Source: Strigops habroptila
Lineage: Eukaryota > Chordata > Aves > Psittaciformes > Psittacidae
NCBI RefSeq assembly: GCF_004027225.2
Contig: NC_044282.2
Coordinates: 50,684,576 to 50,748,575, forward strand
Direction: 5' to 3'
DNA length: 64,000 bases
A program made the position numbers and the translations under genes. Positions 13,901-24,300 of the stretch are shown in pieces. How positions within the stretch are numbered: position 1 is the first letter of the stretch; each line of letters opens with the position of its first letter. Below the pieces are notes generated by a model, which ran no database searches, was not told the DNA's origin, and was given only the letters and a program-made list of their open reading frames with translations.

Positions 13901-14449
13901 TCAACTGAATCAGACTGCACAAAACCAGAGAAGCCTTGCCTTTAGTCCATATCCAATGGTCAGGAAACTGACACCAGGTGTGGGACATTTGTGTTCAGTT
14001 CCTTTCTCTACACAAATCAGATGAACATCATTGTTACAGACTTTTAAGTAAGGATTGTCAACCCCAGACTACAGAATTCTTGGTGGGGTGATGCTGAATG
14101 CATTTCAGAAATGCAGTGGAGCATCTCAACAGCCATTATTTTGGTAATCTCACTGCTGTGCTTTGCTGCAGAGCTTCCCCATCCACAGGCACTTCACTAC
14201 TAGAGCTTAAGCACATTAGGTGTGAGACATGGTATGTGCTTTTCAACAGAGAGGTGGACAAACTGAAGAGTACACAAATAAAATTATTTAGGATAAAGAA
14301 ATGAAGACTGAAGAGTTTGCATATGTTAAAGGTAGCCAGTGGCAAAAAGGTTGTATATCGTTCACTACATCCATTGTAAACAGTATAAAAAGGTAGCAAG
14401 GAAGATTTAGCTTGAGAAGAATTTTCTTTCAGTGAGGATTTTTAAACAC
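10903..14449. other. Gene-free stretch between CR1 relics
   Basis: No recognisable gene. The 128-codon plus-strand frame at 10961-11347 and the overlapping minus-strand frames at 11248-11923 show no domain. A minus-strand frame at 12561-12749 begins with a hydrophobic, signal-like N-terminus (see findings). A 9-bp unit repeated three times sits at 13864-13890. Confidence 0.65.
13864..13890. repeat. 9-bp unit repeated three times
   Basis: Three adjacent AGGATGCTN units differ only at the last base. Read on the minus strand they give a Ser-Ile-Leu triplet repeat inside a short frame of no recognised function. This is likely slippage. Confidence 0.85.
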
Positions 14450-14620
14450 TGACACAGAATTTGTCAGGAGCTCTGGTAGCTTTAAAGAACTGGATAGACA
14501 AATACCTGTTGGGAATAGTCTTAGCTGTTGCTGCATTAGGACAGTAGTTTTCTCATACTATGCATATTATATGATCTCTGAATAACCCTCCAACCCCATC
14601 TGTCTGTGGTCTGTGAAAAC
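14450..14620 (+). mobile_element. Old, diverged CR1 LINE 3' end
   Basis: The sequence follows the layout of older CR1 3' ends. A 'ttaaagaactggatagacaaa' type motif is followed by 'acctgttgggaatagt', then a degenerate 'gctgatcctg' equivalent, then 'atgatctctgaataaccctcc' near 14571-14592. Divergence and small insertions are heavy, so the boundaries are approximate. It is older than the large CR1 at 27-30.6 kb. Confidence 0.65.
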
Positions 14621-14994
14621 CTTGGTCTATGCATTAGACTGAATTTAGGCTTCAATGAATGCTAATGTCATCCTGAAGCCCCTTTTACAGATCTGTTCTT
14701 CTCTGACTTCCCACCTGTAACCAGATGATGAAGGGAGAATACTTTAAAGACTATGCAGAATGCTAATGCTAAGTGTCTGGTACATTGGCTTTGGGATCCT
14801 GCAACATAAGACCAAGTTGGGTTGTTTCAATCACAACCTCCTAATATGTCCCTGTAAAGCATGCAAAATGCTATGAGATTAAATAACATCTGAAATAAGT
14901 ACTTAAAATAGGTGTATTGGTGCCTCTAAAATCAACAAAGTTACTCTCATGAGGCCTGTATAGGATGTCTGTATTGCCTCTCTTTCCTGGGTAG

Positions 14995-15070
14995 TGAGCT
15001 AATGACAAAGATGAGGTGACTTTCTCAGAGTCACACAGGAAGCTTGTGGCCCAGCTGGGGAGCTGAATAT
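14995..15070 (-). repeat. MIR-like (CORE-SINE) fragment
   Basis: The stretch containing 'gaggtgactttctcagagt' followed by 'cacacaggaagc' and 'ggcccagctggggagctgaa' resembles the reverse complement of the conserved middle of MIR-type SINEs. That middle normally reads as a run ending in a 'gtcacacag' motif and a 'cagagctggga' motif on this strand. MIR-type SINEs predate the mammal-reptile split and survive as relics in birds. The match is short, so the assignment is tentative. Confidence 0.4.
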
Positions 15071-17447
15071 AGCAACTAAGCTACAAGCTTCTCACTTCCT
15101 CTCTGAATCATTTCTAACAATTCTCATAAAGCAATGACAGTTGTTCCGATGAGAGATATGTTTTGTTATTGAAATGTTCTTGGGATGCACAAGGTAGTAG
15201 GGTTGTCTCAATAGTGTCATTTGGAATTGGAATAATATTTCTTTTTAAGAATATGGAGAACATTACTAGATTTACATGTATTTATTAGAAAGAGGTCTAA
15301 AACCAAAATGAAAATAAAGGCTGCAGCTGAGAAGCCCAGAATAATGTACACACTTAATTGAGTGTAATAAGATGAACTCTGAATTATAATTTCAGGTGGA
15401 ACTCAAAAGTCGAAAGGTAAAATAAACAACTTTTAGGATTATTGGAACAATCTTTCTTCAGTGCAGACTGGTATGTTTACATGCAGAGTGTGCGACCCAA
15501 TGATTTCAGTAAACACCAAACAACTGCCACCATAATTTACATGCATTTGAGGCCCTTCTCTGGAAAAGAGATCACTTGTAATCCAAAGAGGAAATAGTGA
15601 AGATTTGGAAAAGGATCAAACCATGCTCATGTTGCCTGTGCACCTAACCAGCTGAAAACATTTACCAATACACAATACAAATTAATTTCTTTCACATAGT
15701 TAAGACTTCCCACAAATTCAGAACAATCTAAAGTTTGTTCTAGAATAAATGAGCTCTACAGTAAGTGAACTCTAGAATAAATGAATGCATTAGAGCACAA
15801 TGATAACAGGCTAAAACCAAGTAATTTTTGGACTCATCCAGAACAGAAGATGAAGGTCACCCAAACTTAGTTAGCTGGTGCTGCGTATAAGGTGAAGACA
15901 AAAAGGTGCAAAAGTCTTGCTTTACTTAAGCAAATTGTGAATGTAACAAAGCATCATGGCTTGCTAATCCATGAGGTAAAAGAAAAACCTTCTTCATCAC
16001 AATGAACTCACAATAGTAATTGTTTCACATACAGATGTATCCACCTATATGTTATATATATTACATATATTTAGATAGGTACTTCCAGGTTATTGTGACT
16101 TTCATATGCTAAAAAATGGCTTTGTTTAATAAGTGAACTCCTAGCTACCTTACTTAACCAACACAAACACAATGACAAACTGCTGTTGTCTTAAGGAGAA
16201 TAAAAGATAAAATGTAAATTATTAATGAAAGAATAAAAGGGCCTGCCAAAAGCAACAGGCTCTTTAAGCATCCACTTCAAAGAAACAGCAATTAACATCC
16301 GCCAAATTTGAAGGGCTGGGTTACAGAAAACAAACTAGAAAATGTTCTTAAGAAGGGATAGACCTGGTTTTATAAATGTCAAAATGGCCTAGGTTCTCAC
16401 AGTAAAATATTTAAGCAGAAATGTGCTGTATGCGTCATTTGTCACATGAAACTTCTACAAAACAGAATTTGTTCAAAACTACAAATTGAATAAACTTTAT
16501 TGAATAAACTCCATTGGTTTGAAAAGAAGCTGTTTACATCATACCCTACAAACTATCTGTTTACACATGATCTGTTTATGCCCTTTGCTAGTATGGAAAT
16601 TATTCCAGTTTATATGATATCATTTTGTATGATCTTATCTGCTCTTCCCCAATACATACCAAATATTATAGGCCTTTCATGGCACAAGACTGAAATATAC
16701 TTGACAGATTTAATTTCATCTGTGATCTATGATGGACATTTCAGCCATCATGAAAATGAAAGGCATATAGAAAAAATAAAGATGAGTAGCAAAAATAAAA
16801 AGTACAAAGTACATTGTAGATATCTATCTAGTTATCTAGCTATCAATCAATTTAATGTTTCAAATATTTTTAGGGTTCCACCACTACTTATATATGGATG
16901 TTCACATGTAAATGATTGAAGTCACTTCTCTAGAGGTTCAGCTATTAAGACAAATCTGTTATGGGAAGGTCTGCAACACAGTCAAATTCTTTAGACAGTA
17001 CAAAAATAACCAACATTTTATGGTTATTTGCCAAAAATACTTAAATAACACTTCAATGTTGAATCTTCAAAGAACTACACATACATTAACTAATTGGTCT
17101 ATATACTTTTGCCTTATTGTACAATAGGTAGATATATCTACATTACCTGATCAGTGGATCATTTCTTTCTCTGAAAAAGTGTGTTTTGGATCAGTAGTTA
17201 TGTCATGGCAAAGTAAAGAGAACAAGTAGGAAATATAAAAAGGTACTGAAATTACTAGCTTTGAAAATTAGATCAATTTCTAGGTATTACGCATATGAAT
17301 TTAGGACCTGAAGATACATGGAGTTGTAAAAATCCATCATCCATTACCTTATTTTCACTGGAGTTCAAGCTTGTTAAGACCAGACTTAGCCCGTGTTTTC
17401 TCAAGGAAGTGTGACGCAGGGATGTTTTCGTGTTATACATATAGATG

Positions 17448-17465
17448 TTTAGTATATATACTAAA
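17448..17465. repeat. Perfect 18-bp AT palindrome
   Basis: TTTAGTATATATACTAAA is its own reverse complement. A second inverted repeat follows about 15 bases later (about 17480-17504), with 8-bp arms GTGTATAT and ATATACAC around a 9-base loop. It may be an AT-rich fragile or cruciform-prone site, or the tip of an unrecognised MITE. Confidence 0.7.
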
Positions 17466-17855
17466 TTACAGTATTGTGAGTGTATATATTAACTTAATAT
17501 ACACCTAGACCACAGATATGTGGCTGCAGAATTCTGAAAGAAGATACAAGAATTCAGACCAAAGGAAGACGGTAGCTGTTGTATTTTAGTAGAGCTGGAT
17601 GGAAAATAAAAACAATGCTTCCAAAAAAATGTCTGGTATTTATTTCTATCCCAGTATAGAAAACAAGAAGAGATTATTCAAAAGAGTTCAACAATTGAGC
17701 AGCTTGCCTTGGGGTAGGAGAAGGTGGAGATACAGTTCTACCTTCTGTCTAAACTAATCTGCAACAAAATCTTGAAACCTCCAATTCTAGATGAATTGGC
17801 CTGACTGCCAAGTTACAGCATCAGGGCACTGCAGTGAAAAGTTGTAGCTGTTTAG

Positions 17856-17860
17856 ACACC
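17856..17860. repeat. Left target-site duplication of the solo LTR
   Basis: ACACC immediately precedes the LTR and matches CCACC after it (18419-18423) at four of five positions. Five bases is the duplication length expected for ERVL-type integration. Confidence 0.55.
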
Positions 17861-18113
17861 TGTGCCGGTTTTGGCTGGAGTAAAGTCAATTTTCTTCATA
17901 AGGCTATGTTTTGGAATCCTGCTAAAAACAGGGATGTTTTTGTTATTCCTGAGCAGCGCTTACACAGCATCAAGGCCTTTTCTGCTTCTTACACCATGCC
18001 ACCAGCAAGTAGACTTGGGGGGGGGCCCACAAGAATTTAGGAGGGGTCACAGCTGGGACAGCTGATCCAAAATGACTAAAGGGATGTCACATAACATATG
18101 GTGTCATGCTTAG

Positions 18114-18121
18114 CATATAAA
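18114..18121 (+). promoter_or_regulatory. TATA-like box of the solo LTR
   Basis: CATATAAA sits about 170 bases upstream of the degenerate polyadenylation signal, the spacing expected for the U3/R boundary of this kind of LTR. Transcription, if any remains, would run rightward. Confidence 0.5.
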
Positions 18122-18290
18122 CCTGGGGAAAGAAGAAGGAAAGAGGGCATGTTCAGAGTGATGGTGTTTGTCTTCCCAAGTAACTGTTATGTGTAATGGA
18201 GCCCTGCTTTCCTGTGGAAGCTTGAACAGCTGCCTGCCAATGGGAAGTATTCTCGCTTTGTTTTGCTTGCTTGCACTTTTTGCTTTACCC

Positions 18291-18296
18291 ATTAAG
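18291..18296 (+). terminator. Degenerate polyadenylation signal of the solo LTR
   Basis: ATTAAG in the context of 'tttacccattaagctgtct' stands where related LTRs carry ATTAAA. The G substitution probably weakens it. Confidence 0.45.
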
Positions 18297-18418
18297 CTGT
18301 CTTTATCTCAACCCATGAGTTTTCTCACTTTTATCCTTCCAATTCTCTCTGCCATCCCATCACAGGGGAGTGAGTGGCTGGGAGCTGCTCAGTTGCCAGC
18401 TGGGGTTAAACCATGACA

Positions 18419-21041
18419 CCACCATATTCTCTTTAAATGCTATGTCTATCTCACCTCAGGAAAATAAGCTCAGGATCCGGTCTAAATACATGGGTCATTT
18501 TCATGCTGCTATAATTATGGAATTGGCTGCAGCCCTCACTTTGTACATAGACATGCATCAACATCTGCTTTGCTCCAGGATTTCTCCCAAGGCCAGTGGA
18601 AGACTTTCATATGAACTGTTCATTATAATTAAAATTTTTCTGTATGTTCGAGAACTTTGCAGGAACATGAACTTCTACATATTCACTTTGCAGCCTTCCA
18701 GGTTAGATAATGCTTTACTTTCCTTTGAATTATTGTAGATTAGGAGGGAATTCATAGCTTTGAATGGGATATTTTATAAAAGCATATTATATATATATGG
18801 CATAAACAGGTAGATATGAATAACAGATGTTTATCTAAAATATTTTTCAAAATTTGTTGCAGAATCCTCTTCTATGAAGGCTTTGTAAGAACAAGTTAGA
18901 CAAACATCTGTTAATGGTGGACCAGATATTGGACCCTGCTGCAATTCAGAATATTGGGTGTAAAACTAGAAACTTTCAACTATTTTTGATTTGTGGGCTC
19001 CTAAAACATTCTACTGATGATGCAGAAATTTCACACACTTCATTAATGTATACAGGAGCTTGATCTTCTTAGTTACCTCTCACAGACCTCTTCAAAATGG
19101 TTAGAAGACCTTCATGTCTGAATACAGGTTAAAAACTGGACTGTGAGGAGGCCTTTTTTATAACTATAGATCAGTGGTTCTGTAACACACCTGTACTTTG
19201 CTGGTTTTTAATTTTTTTGTTTTTTGGAGTTTTTGCTTAACCCATATGACAGTCTGGGTGATGTGGTTCTACAACTTTTTCCAGGGCAGGACCTTTTCCT
19301 GAAGTTCCTCCTGCTACTAGTTAATCCAATAGACTCCCTTCTGATTTTAATAATAAGGAGAAGCTGGCATCGAGGAAGCTATTGCAAGTTTTCCATCCCT
19401 CTGAGAGGAGAGATTTTATTAATTTGAGAGCAGGTAACCAGGTAACACTGTCAAAAACCTGCCTACAGTTCTCTGCTGAAGCCATGCATTTTTTTTTAAA
19501 TGTTGTTTATTTTGTTTTCCCAGTAGTCACTGTAATGTAGTCACTTTAATAAACAGCTTTAAAAACCATTAACTTACTGCTACAAATCATCATACCACAA
19601 GAGTAGTTAAAGCCTGTATGAACAGTTGCTCTTCCTGCATGTAGCATCTTGTCTATACCCTGTAACAGTTTGTTAACTGATCATTTTGACTGTTGTTTAG
19701 TTTTGGTTTTAATGATGCCTAAAAAGAGGAATAGTCTGTGTTATGGACTAAATGATTGTAAAAATATATTCAGAAAAACAAACCAATTATTTCTTACTGG
19801 AGCACAAGGAACAAGGATGAAGCTGCTAAAATCAATCGTCACTATAATTTAGCTAGAAAATGTATGTAACAGGCTAAATACTGGGAAATTATTAACTTCA
19901 AAAAAGTTCAAGACTAAACTTGTTGTACTCTTAATAACTGCTGGTTACTTAGCCTGGGTTTTTTTTTTTCAGTGTATGAAGCAAAATGCATAGCTGTAAG
20001 AGTGCTCATTCAATTACAATTTCTATTATTCTGGGGTTTGAAATTCCTGGGTTTATTTTAATTATCTTTAAAAGGTGTAGTCAGTCATACAATCCTACAG
20101 CTTAATATATATTATTATGCTTATGGACTATGAGAAACATGGTGAATGGAAAAGCTTTTAAAATGCATTTTGGGAGGAACATAATGCAACAAAAAGAGAG
20201 AAGGTGAGCATGAACAGAGACACTTGCACAACAGAAGAGTGAAACAGCAGATACTAACAGCAACAGGATAAGTTGTAAGTTAACTTGATCACTTGCAGTC
20301 AAACTGCTCAGCAGTAAAATATTAATCTTTGTATTGGTAGTTCAGTTTCAGGCCATTTACTACAAAATTAAATGTGCCATAGTCATAAAACAGAAGGAGA
20401 TGAACTATATAAAACAACTTTTTCCACAACAAAGTTGACCAAAATGCTCTGTAGAAGTAATAGTCACTCAAGGGAATTGGTGCTGCACTGTTATTCGGCA
20501 AAGAGATTTTTCCAGTTGCCTACAGGCAGGCAAGTTCCTGGTTTTCGCTGGGGCTTGAGAACTGCTCAGGAAAAGACAACCTAATGAGGACTGTGAGTCA
20601 AAGCTGGAAGATCTTATGGCACCAGACATCATGGGGGTTTGCCAAGTTGCAGGGATGGAATAAAAGTGTAGTAAGTTTAGTGGATCCAGCAAGTGGGATA
20701 ATGGCTTGCTGGCATGTCTTGGGCCATGAAGAAGATGCGAAATCCTGTCATAGAACAACTGAGTTAGAATAGAGTGGCTTACATCATGATGGAGAACAAC
20801 CTGTTCTTATGTATGTGGAATCAGGGCATGGTGAGGAAAAGTAGGAACAGAGATGAGTATCCCATCACTGATCACAACACAACTGGGAAAGTCCAGGAGA
20901 GCAGTAGGTGCTATGACTTGTGTCTTGTTGACAGACAGTGTGGGAAGGGAATTCTCAAGGAACACATGGAACTACTTCATCATCTTTTTGTCTAGCAGCT
21001 TCCTAATTGGTCACTGGTGAAACTATAGGAGATTAAGATTG
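18419..21041. other. Gene-free stretch with one CR1 relic
   Basis: Apart from the relic at 18888-18965 I recognise nothing. The plus-strand frames at 18370-18738 and 20372-20995 have no domain content and are interrupted at random. Confidence 0.65.
18888..18965 (+). mobile_element. Short, old CR1 LINE 3'-end relic
   Basis: The motif 'aagaacaagttagacaaaca' followed by 'tctgttaatggt' and 'ggaccctgctgcaattcag' fits the 3' UTR layout of older CR1 subfamilies. Only about 80 bases can be aligned by eye, and the terminal repeat is lost. Confidence 0.55.
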
Positions 21042-21352
21042 CCACAGAATCATGGCACAGTTAGGGTTAGAAGGAACCTTAAAGATCATAGAAGTCACAT
21101 CATCATGCAACGGACAGGGACACCTTCCACTAGACCAGATTGCTCAAAGCCCCATCCAACTTAGCCTTGAACACTGCCAGGGATGGGGCAGCCACAGCTT
21201 CTCTGGGCGACCTCTTCCAGTATCTCACCGCCCTCACAATGGAGAATTTTTTCCTGATATCTCATCTAAATCTACCTTCCTTCAGCTTAAAGCCGTTCCC
21301 CTTGTCCTACATGTCTTTGTAAAATGCCTCTCTCCAGCTTTCTTGTAGTCCA
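21042..21352 (-). mobile_element. 5'-truncated CR1 LINE 3' end, inverted
   Basis: Read on the minus strand, this encodes the C-terminal tail of the CR1 reverse transcriptase: the Asn-Gly-Phe-Lys-Leu-Lys region, the Phe-Phe-x-(Ile/Val) segment, and the conserved 'dA-PSL--F' type ending. It then continues into the short 3' UTR and finishes near a degraded terminal repeat ('cacagaatcatggcacag'). The same region of the large copy (27081-27400) is clearly related but differs at many sites, so the two belong to different insertions and probably different subfamilies. Frame breaks and 5' truncation mean it is non-functional. Confidence 0.93.
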
Positions 21353-24300
21353 TCTTTGGGTTAAGCAGAAGTGTTCACACCTCAGTATGCAGTTGCCCTT
21401 CAACATTTATCTTCTTTACCAAGACATGAACAATCATTTTAAATGAAATGTACATTAAAATCTACCAACCACACAGAGTTTATAAGATATGCAGCTTTGG
21501 CTTACTTCTGAGATGTCCTCCAGAGTCCTAAGGTTGGATAAGTTAAACAGTGTTCTCCAGTGCACCCGTGATGCTTCCATTTCTCCTCATGTCATCTGAG
21601 CACATCCCTTTATTTTCATATCCTCAGAGTGTAAGAGACTATGGTTAGTCTGCAGTTATGTTGGTATGACGCTGCCAGCTAGAAAGAAGTTGCTTACAGA
21701 TCTCATTGACTTGGCTTGGAAGCCTTTCTCTCAGCATCAGTTTAACTTACTCAGCAGTTCTCACAAAATAAAAGGCAATATCAAAAGCAAGAACAATATT
21801 GACTATCACTAACCTGTTAACATTTCTGTATTGGAGACAGAAGTTGTAGTAGCAAAGATCTTCCTAGAATGTTAACATTTTTTGGCTTACAGCTGTATGG
21901 ACAAAACTCTACACTGATGCAAGCATTTACCTAAGGGAAACAGGTAGCTGTTAGATTGCTTACAGTTCTCAAACATACTACTCATTCCTTCAAGGCAGAA
22001 ATACTTGAAAACTAGTATAACTTCAGGTGATCTGATTTTTCATGTCTATAATGTTTTTATTCTGAGTTTTATTATATTTTTCCCTGTGGCATTTTACTAA
22101 ACGAGAATTCATTTTGGATGTCTTACATATTTCACTTTTTAATCTATGGAATGAATGCTTACACTGTTCTTGGGTCCTTAACTGGCTAATTATTCTGGAT
22201 ATAATGTTATTTTATCATGTGACTAAGGATAAGGGATGTGGTTTTATGCTACCTAGGGTCTGCTAGCAGAAAAGTTGAAGACAATTTGTATCAGACCCAT
22301 AGTTTGTTTTTCTTTGCTGAGTCCACTTATTTAACATTTTAAACCTGTGCCAAAGATGAATTTAGCCTTATATCTTTTACACTGATTTTTACAAGTATTT
22401 CCAGACTTCAGGCACAGTTTAACAAGATGATGATGTTCATTGCTAAGGATGTTTCTCCTCAGCTCATTCAGCTGGGATTCAAGTAAATTATGTAAACATT
22501 TCCCATGGCAGCTCCCCAAGGTGTACACAAATGCTAATCTGGAGCTGTATTTTTCAACTCCTTTTTTCATCTTGGGCCTTTTTTCATGGAAGTAATTTAA
22601 TCAATTTGGAAAGAAATTGCCTTTAAAACAAGGGAAGTTGTGGGTGCTTTAAAGTGTCTATTTTTGGATCACATATGAAAGGGGAAAATAAACAAAGTAT
22701 TATGTTTATGTTCAAGACTCATTTAGAAATGGCTCATAATGGCATATATTAAAGATGATGAATAATTAAGAAAACTGGTCATGTAATTATTAGAAGAAAC
22801 CACACATTGTCTCAGACAATGTAAATCAACAAGTCAGCCACAGTCAGACTACTCTGGGAATTTACTCTCTTGCTCTGACAAGACCTCTGTTCAGCTGCAG
22901 CACTGCTACTGCTGTCTAGTTCCAGGCCAGCACACGCTCACTGCAAACTGGCCCCTAGGGTTAGTCCTGTCCTACATACTATTTATAAATGCAGTCCAGC
23001 ATTTTTTTGCTAGCCTGTGTATTTCTAAGAAAACCATAGCTTTTCTGTTTTCAAAAGGTGACTTGAAATAATACATTGTGAAAGTTGGAAAAAAATCCCC
23101 ATAAGGTCTTTAAAGTAAACAGGAACTGAAAAATATCTTTCAAAGAGTAGTAACGTTTTATGATAATAAAATATCTCAGTCAGTTCCTCTTCATTGTTTG
23201 AACTGCGCATTCCATGTGAATTAATGGGAAGAGGCAAAGTTGTGGATCTGTTTTTAGAAAATATGCATTAATTTTCCTTTTAAACTTGCAAATAGTGAGA
23301 CAGGAGATGCAAATAGGTCCTGATTGATGGCACACATTTTACAGATATATTTGAGATTATATCTTTTAATTAAAAGCATAATTCCTGTCAATAATATTAA
23401 TCTTTCTCTTGAGTTTGCTTGTTGAAAACACCTAACAGTGGTATTTGGCTGAACAGAACATCAAATAAATAGAATATAAGTTCAGATGCTCACTGTAACT
23501 TAAGACTGCTACCAAGACTTCCCTTTTTACCATTCCATTTATAGTTCGTGGATGCCCTAACCACTATCATTAGAAGATGTCATATTGCATATTAGGACCC
23601 CCCAGTAACTTTTTGGAGCAATGAATAAAGGAATCTCTATTAGCTTTAAGAGGAGAAGGATTAGGGGTCAAGCTGATGACGGAAAACTTTTTCTCCATGA
23701 ATAATTTTATTGACATGACTGCCATAAATAGTTGGCCTCTGTGATTGAAAGATCAAGAATGGGATAAATATATATATTGCAAATTTTGATTTAGCTGAGT
23801 TTACAATGATGAAAGCTCATGATATTGAGGGCTACAGACTTCAATATAACCATGGAATAAGCATAAGAAGTAAAACCTTAACTCAGCTTCTCATTGAGTT
23901 ATGCTCCAGTGGTACTTCAGAATGAAGGTTCTTTCCCTACCGCTTTCTTTATTATACAGTTTGAAACAGTGGCTAAAAGTCTCACTTCCTTTCCCCTGTA
24001 AATCTGTGACTGCAACAGGAAACGTTGCTGTTTCAGAATGGGAGGCAAACGTGTCTAAAATTCAGGTCACTTTGTGTCTTTGCTAATTTAGCAAGATACA
24101 GAATTAAGGCTGAAGATTTGCTGTGTCTTATTGAGCATCCTGCCCAATGAACACATTCTTCTTAAGCATTATTTGTCCTGCTATTGTACCACAGTCAATT
24201 ATCCATGGCTGTGCTGACCCCCTTTGTTCATTCTAAAATTCACTTCTGTGGTAACGCAAAGTGATGCCAAGCTAGCCACAACTTCTGTCTGTCCCCAGAA

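Larger units (their letters stand above)
14621..17860. other. Gene-free stretch with a MIR-like remnant and AT palindromes
   Basis: No recognisable gene. The 139-codon plus-strand frame at 16500-16919 is AT-rich with no domain. The segment contains a MIR-like fragment (about 14995-15070), direct repeats at 15739-15784 (14 bp, spaced by 32), a 14-bp imperfect tandem at 16486-16513, and two palindromic AT-rich sequences at 17448-17504. Confidence 0.65.
17861..18418 (+). mobile_element. Solo LTR of an avian ERVL-like endogenous retrovirus
   Basis: The 558-bp unit begins TGTGCCGGTTTTGGCTGG and ends GGGGTTAAACCATGACA, giving the TG...CA termini required of an LTR. The sequence between resembles an LTR family widespread in avian genomes. 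A TATA-like box CATATAAA lies at 18114-18121, and a degenerate polyadenylation signal ATTAAG (normally ATTAAA or AATAAA) lies at 18291-18296. No internal retroviral sequence, primer-binding site or second LTR flanks it. It therefore arose by recombination between the two LTRs of a former provirus. A G homopolymer at about 18017-18025 marks a small local change. Short frames inside it are not genes. I am confident it is an LTR and less sure of the ERVL class. Confidence 0.9.

Noticed and set aside
16500..16919. 139-codon plus-strand frame
   Set aside because: Composition follows the AT-rich background, with Ile, Tyr, Asn and Lys excess. There are no recognisable motifs and no splice or transcript context.
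17834..18738. Overlapping plus-strand frames near the LTR
   Set aside because: They lie in or run out of the solo LTR, which is non-coding; the frames have no retroviral or host domain.
20480..20790. Possible LTR or SINE-like block with higher GC
   Set aside because: No terminal repeats, polyadenylation signal, tRNA-like boxes or known motif could be seen.
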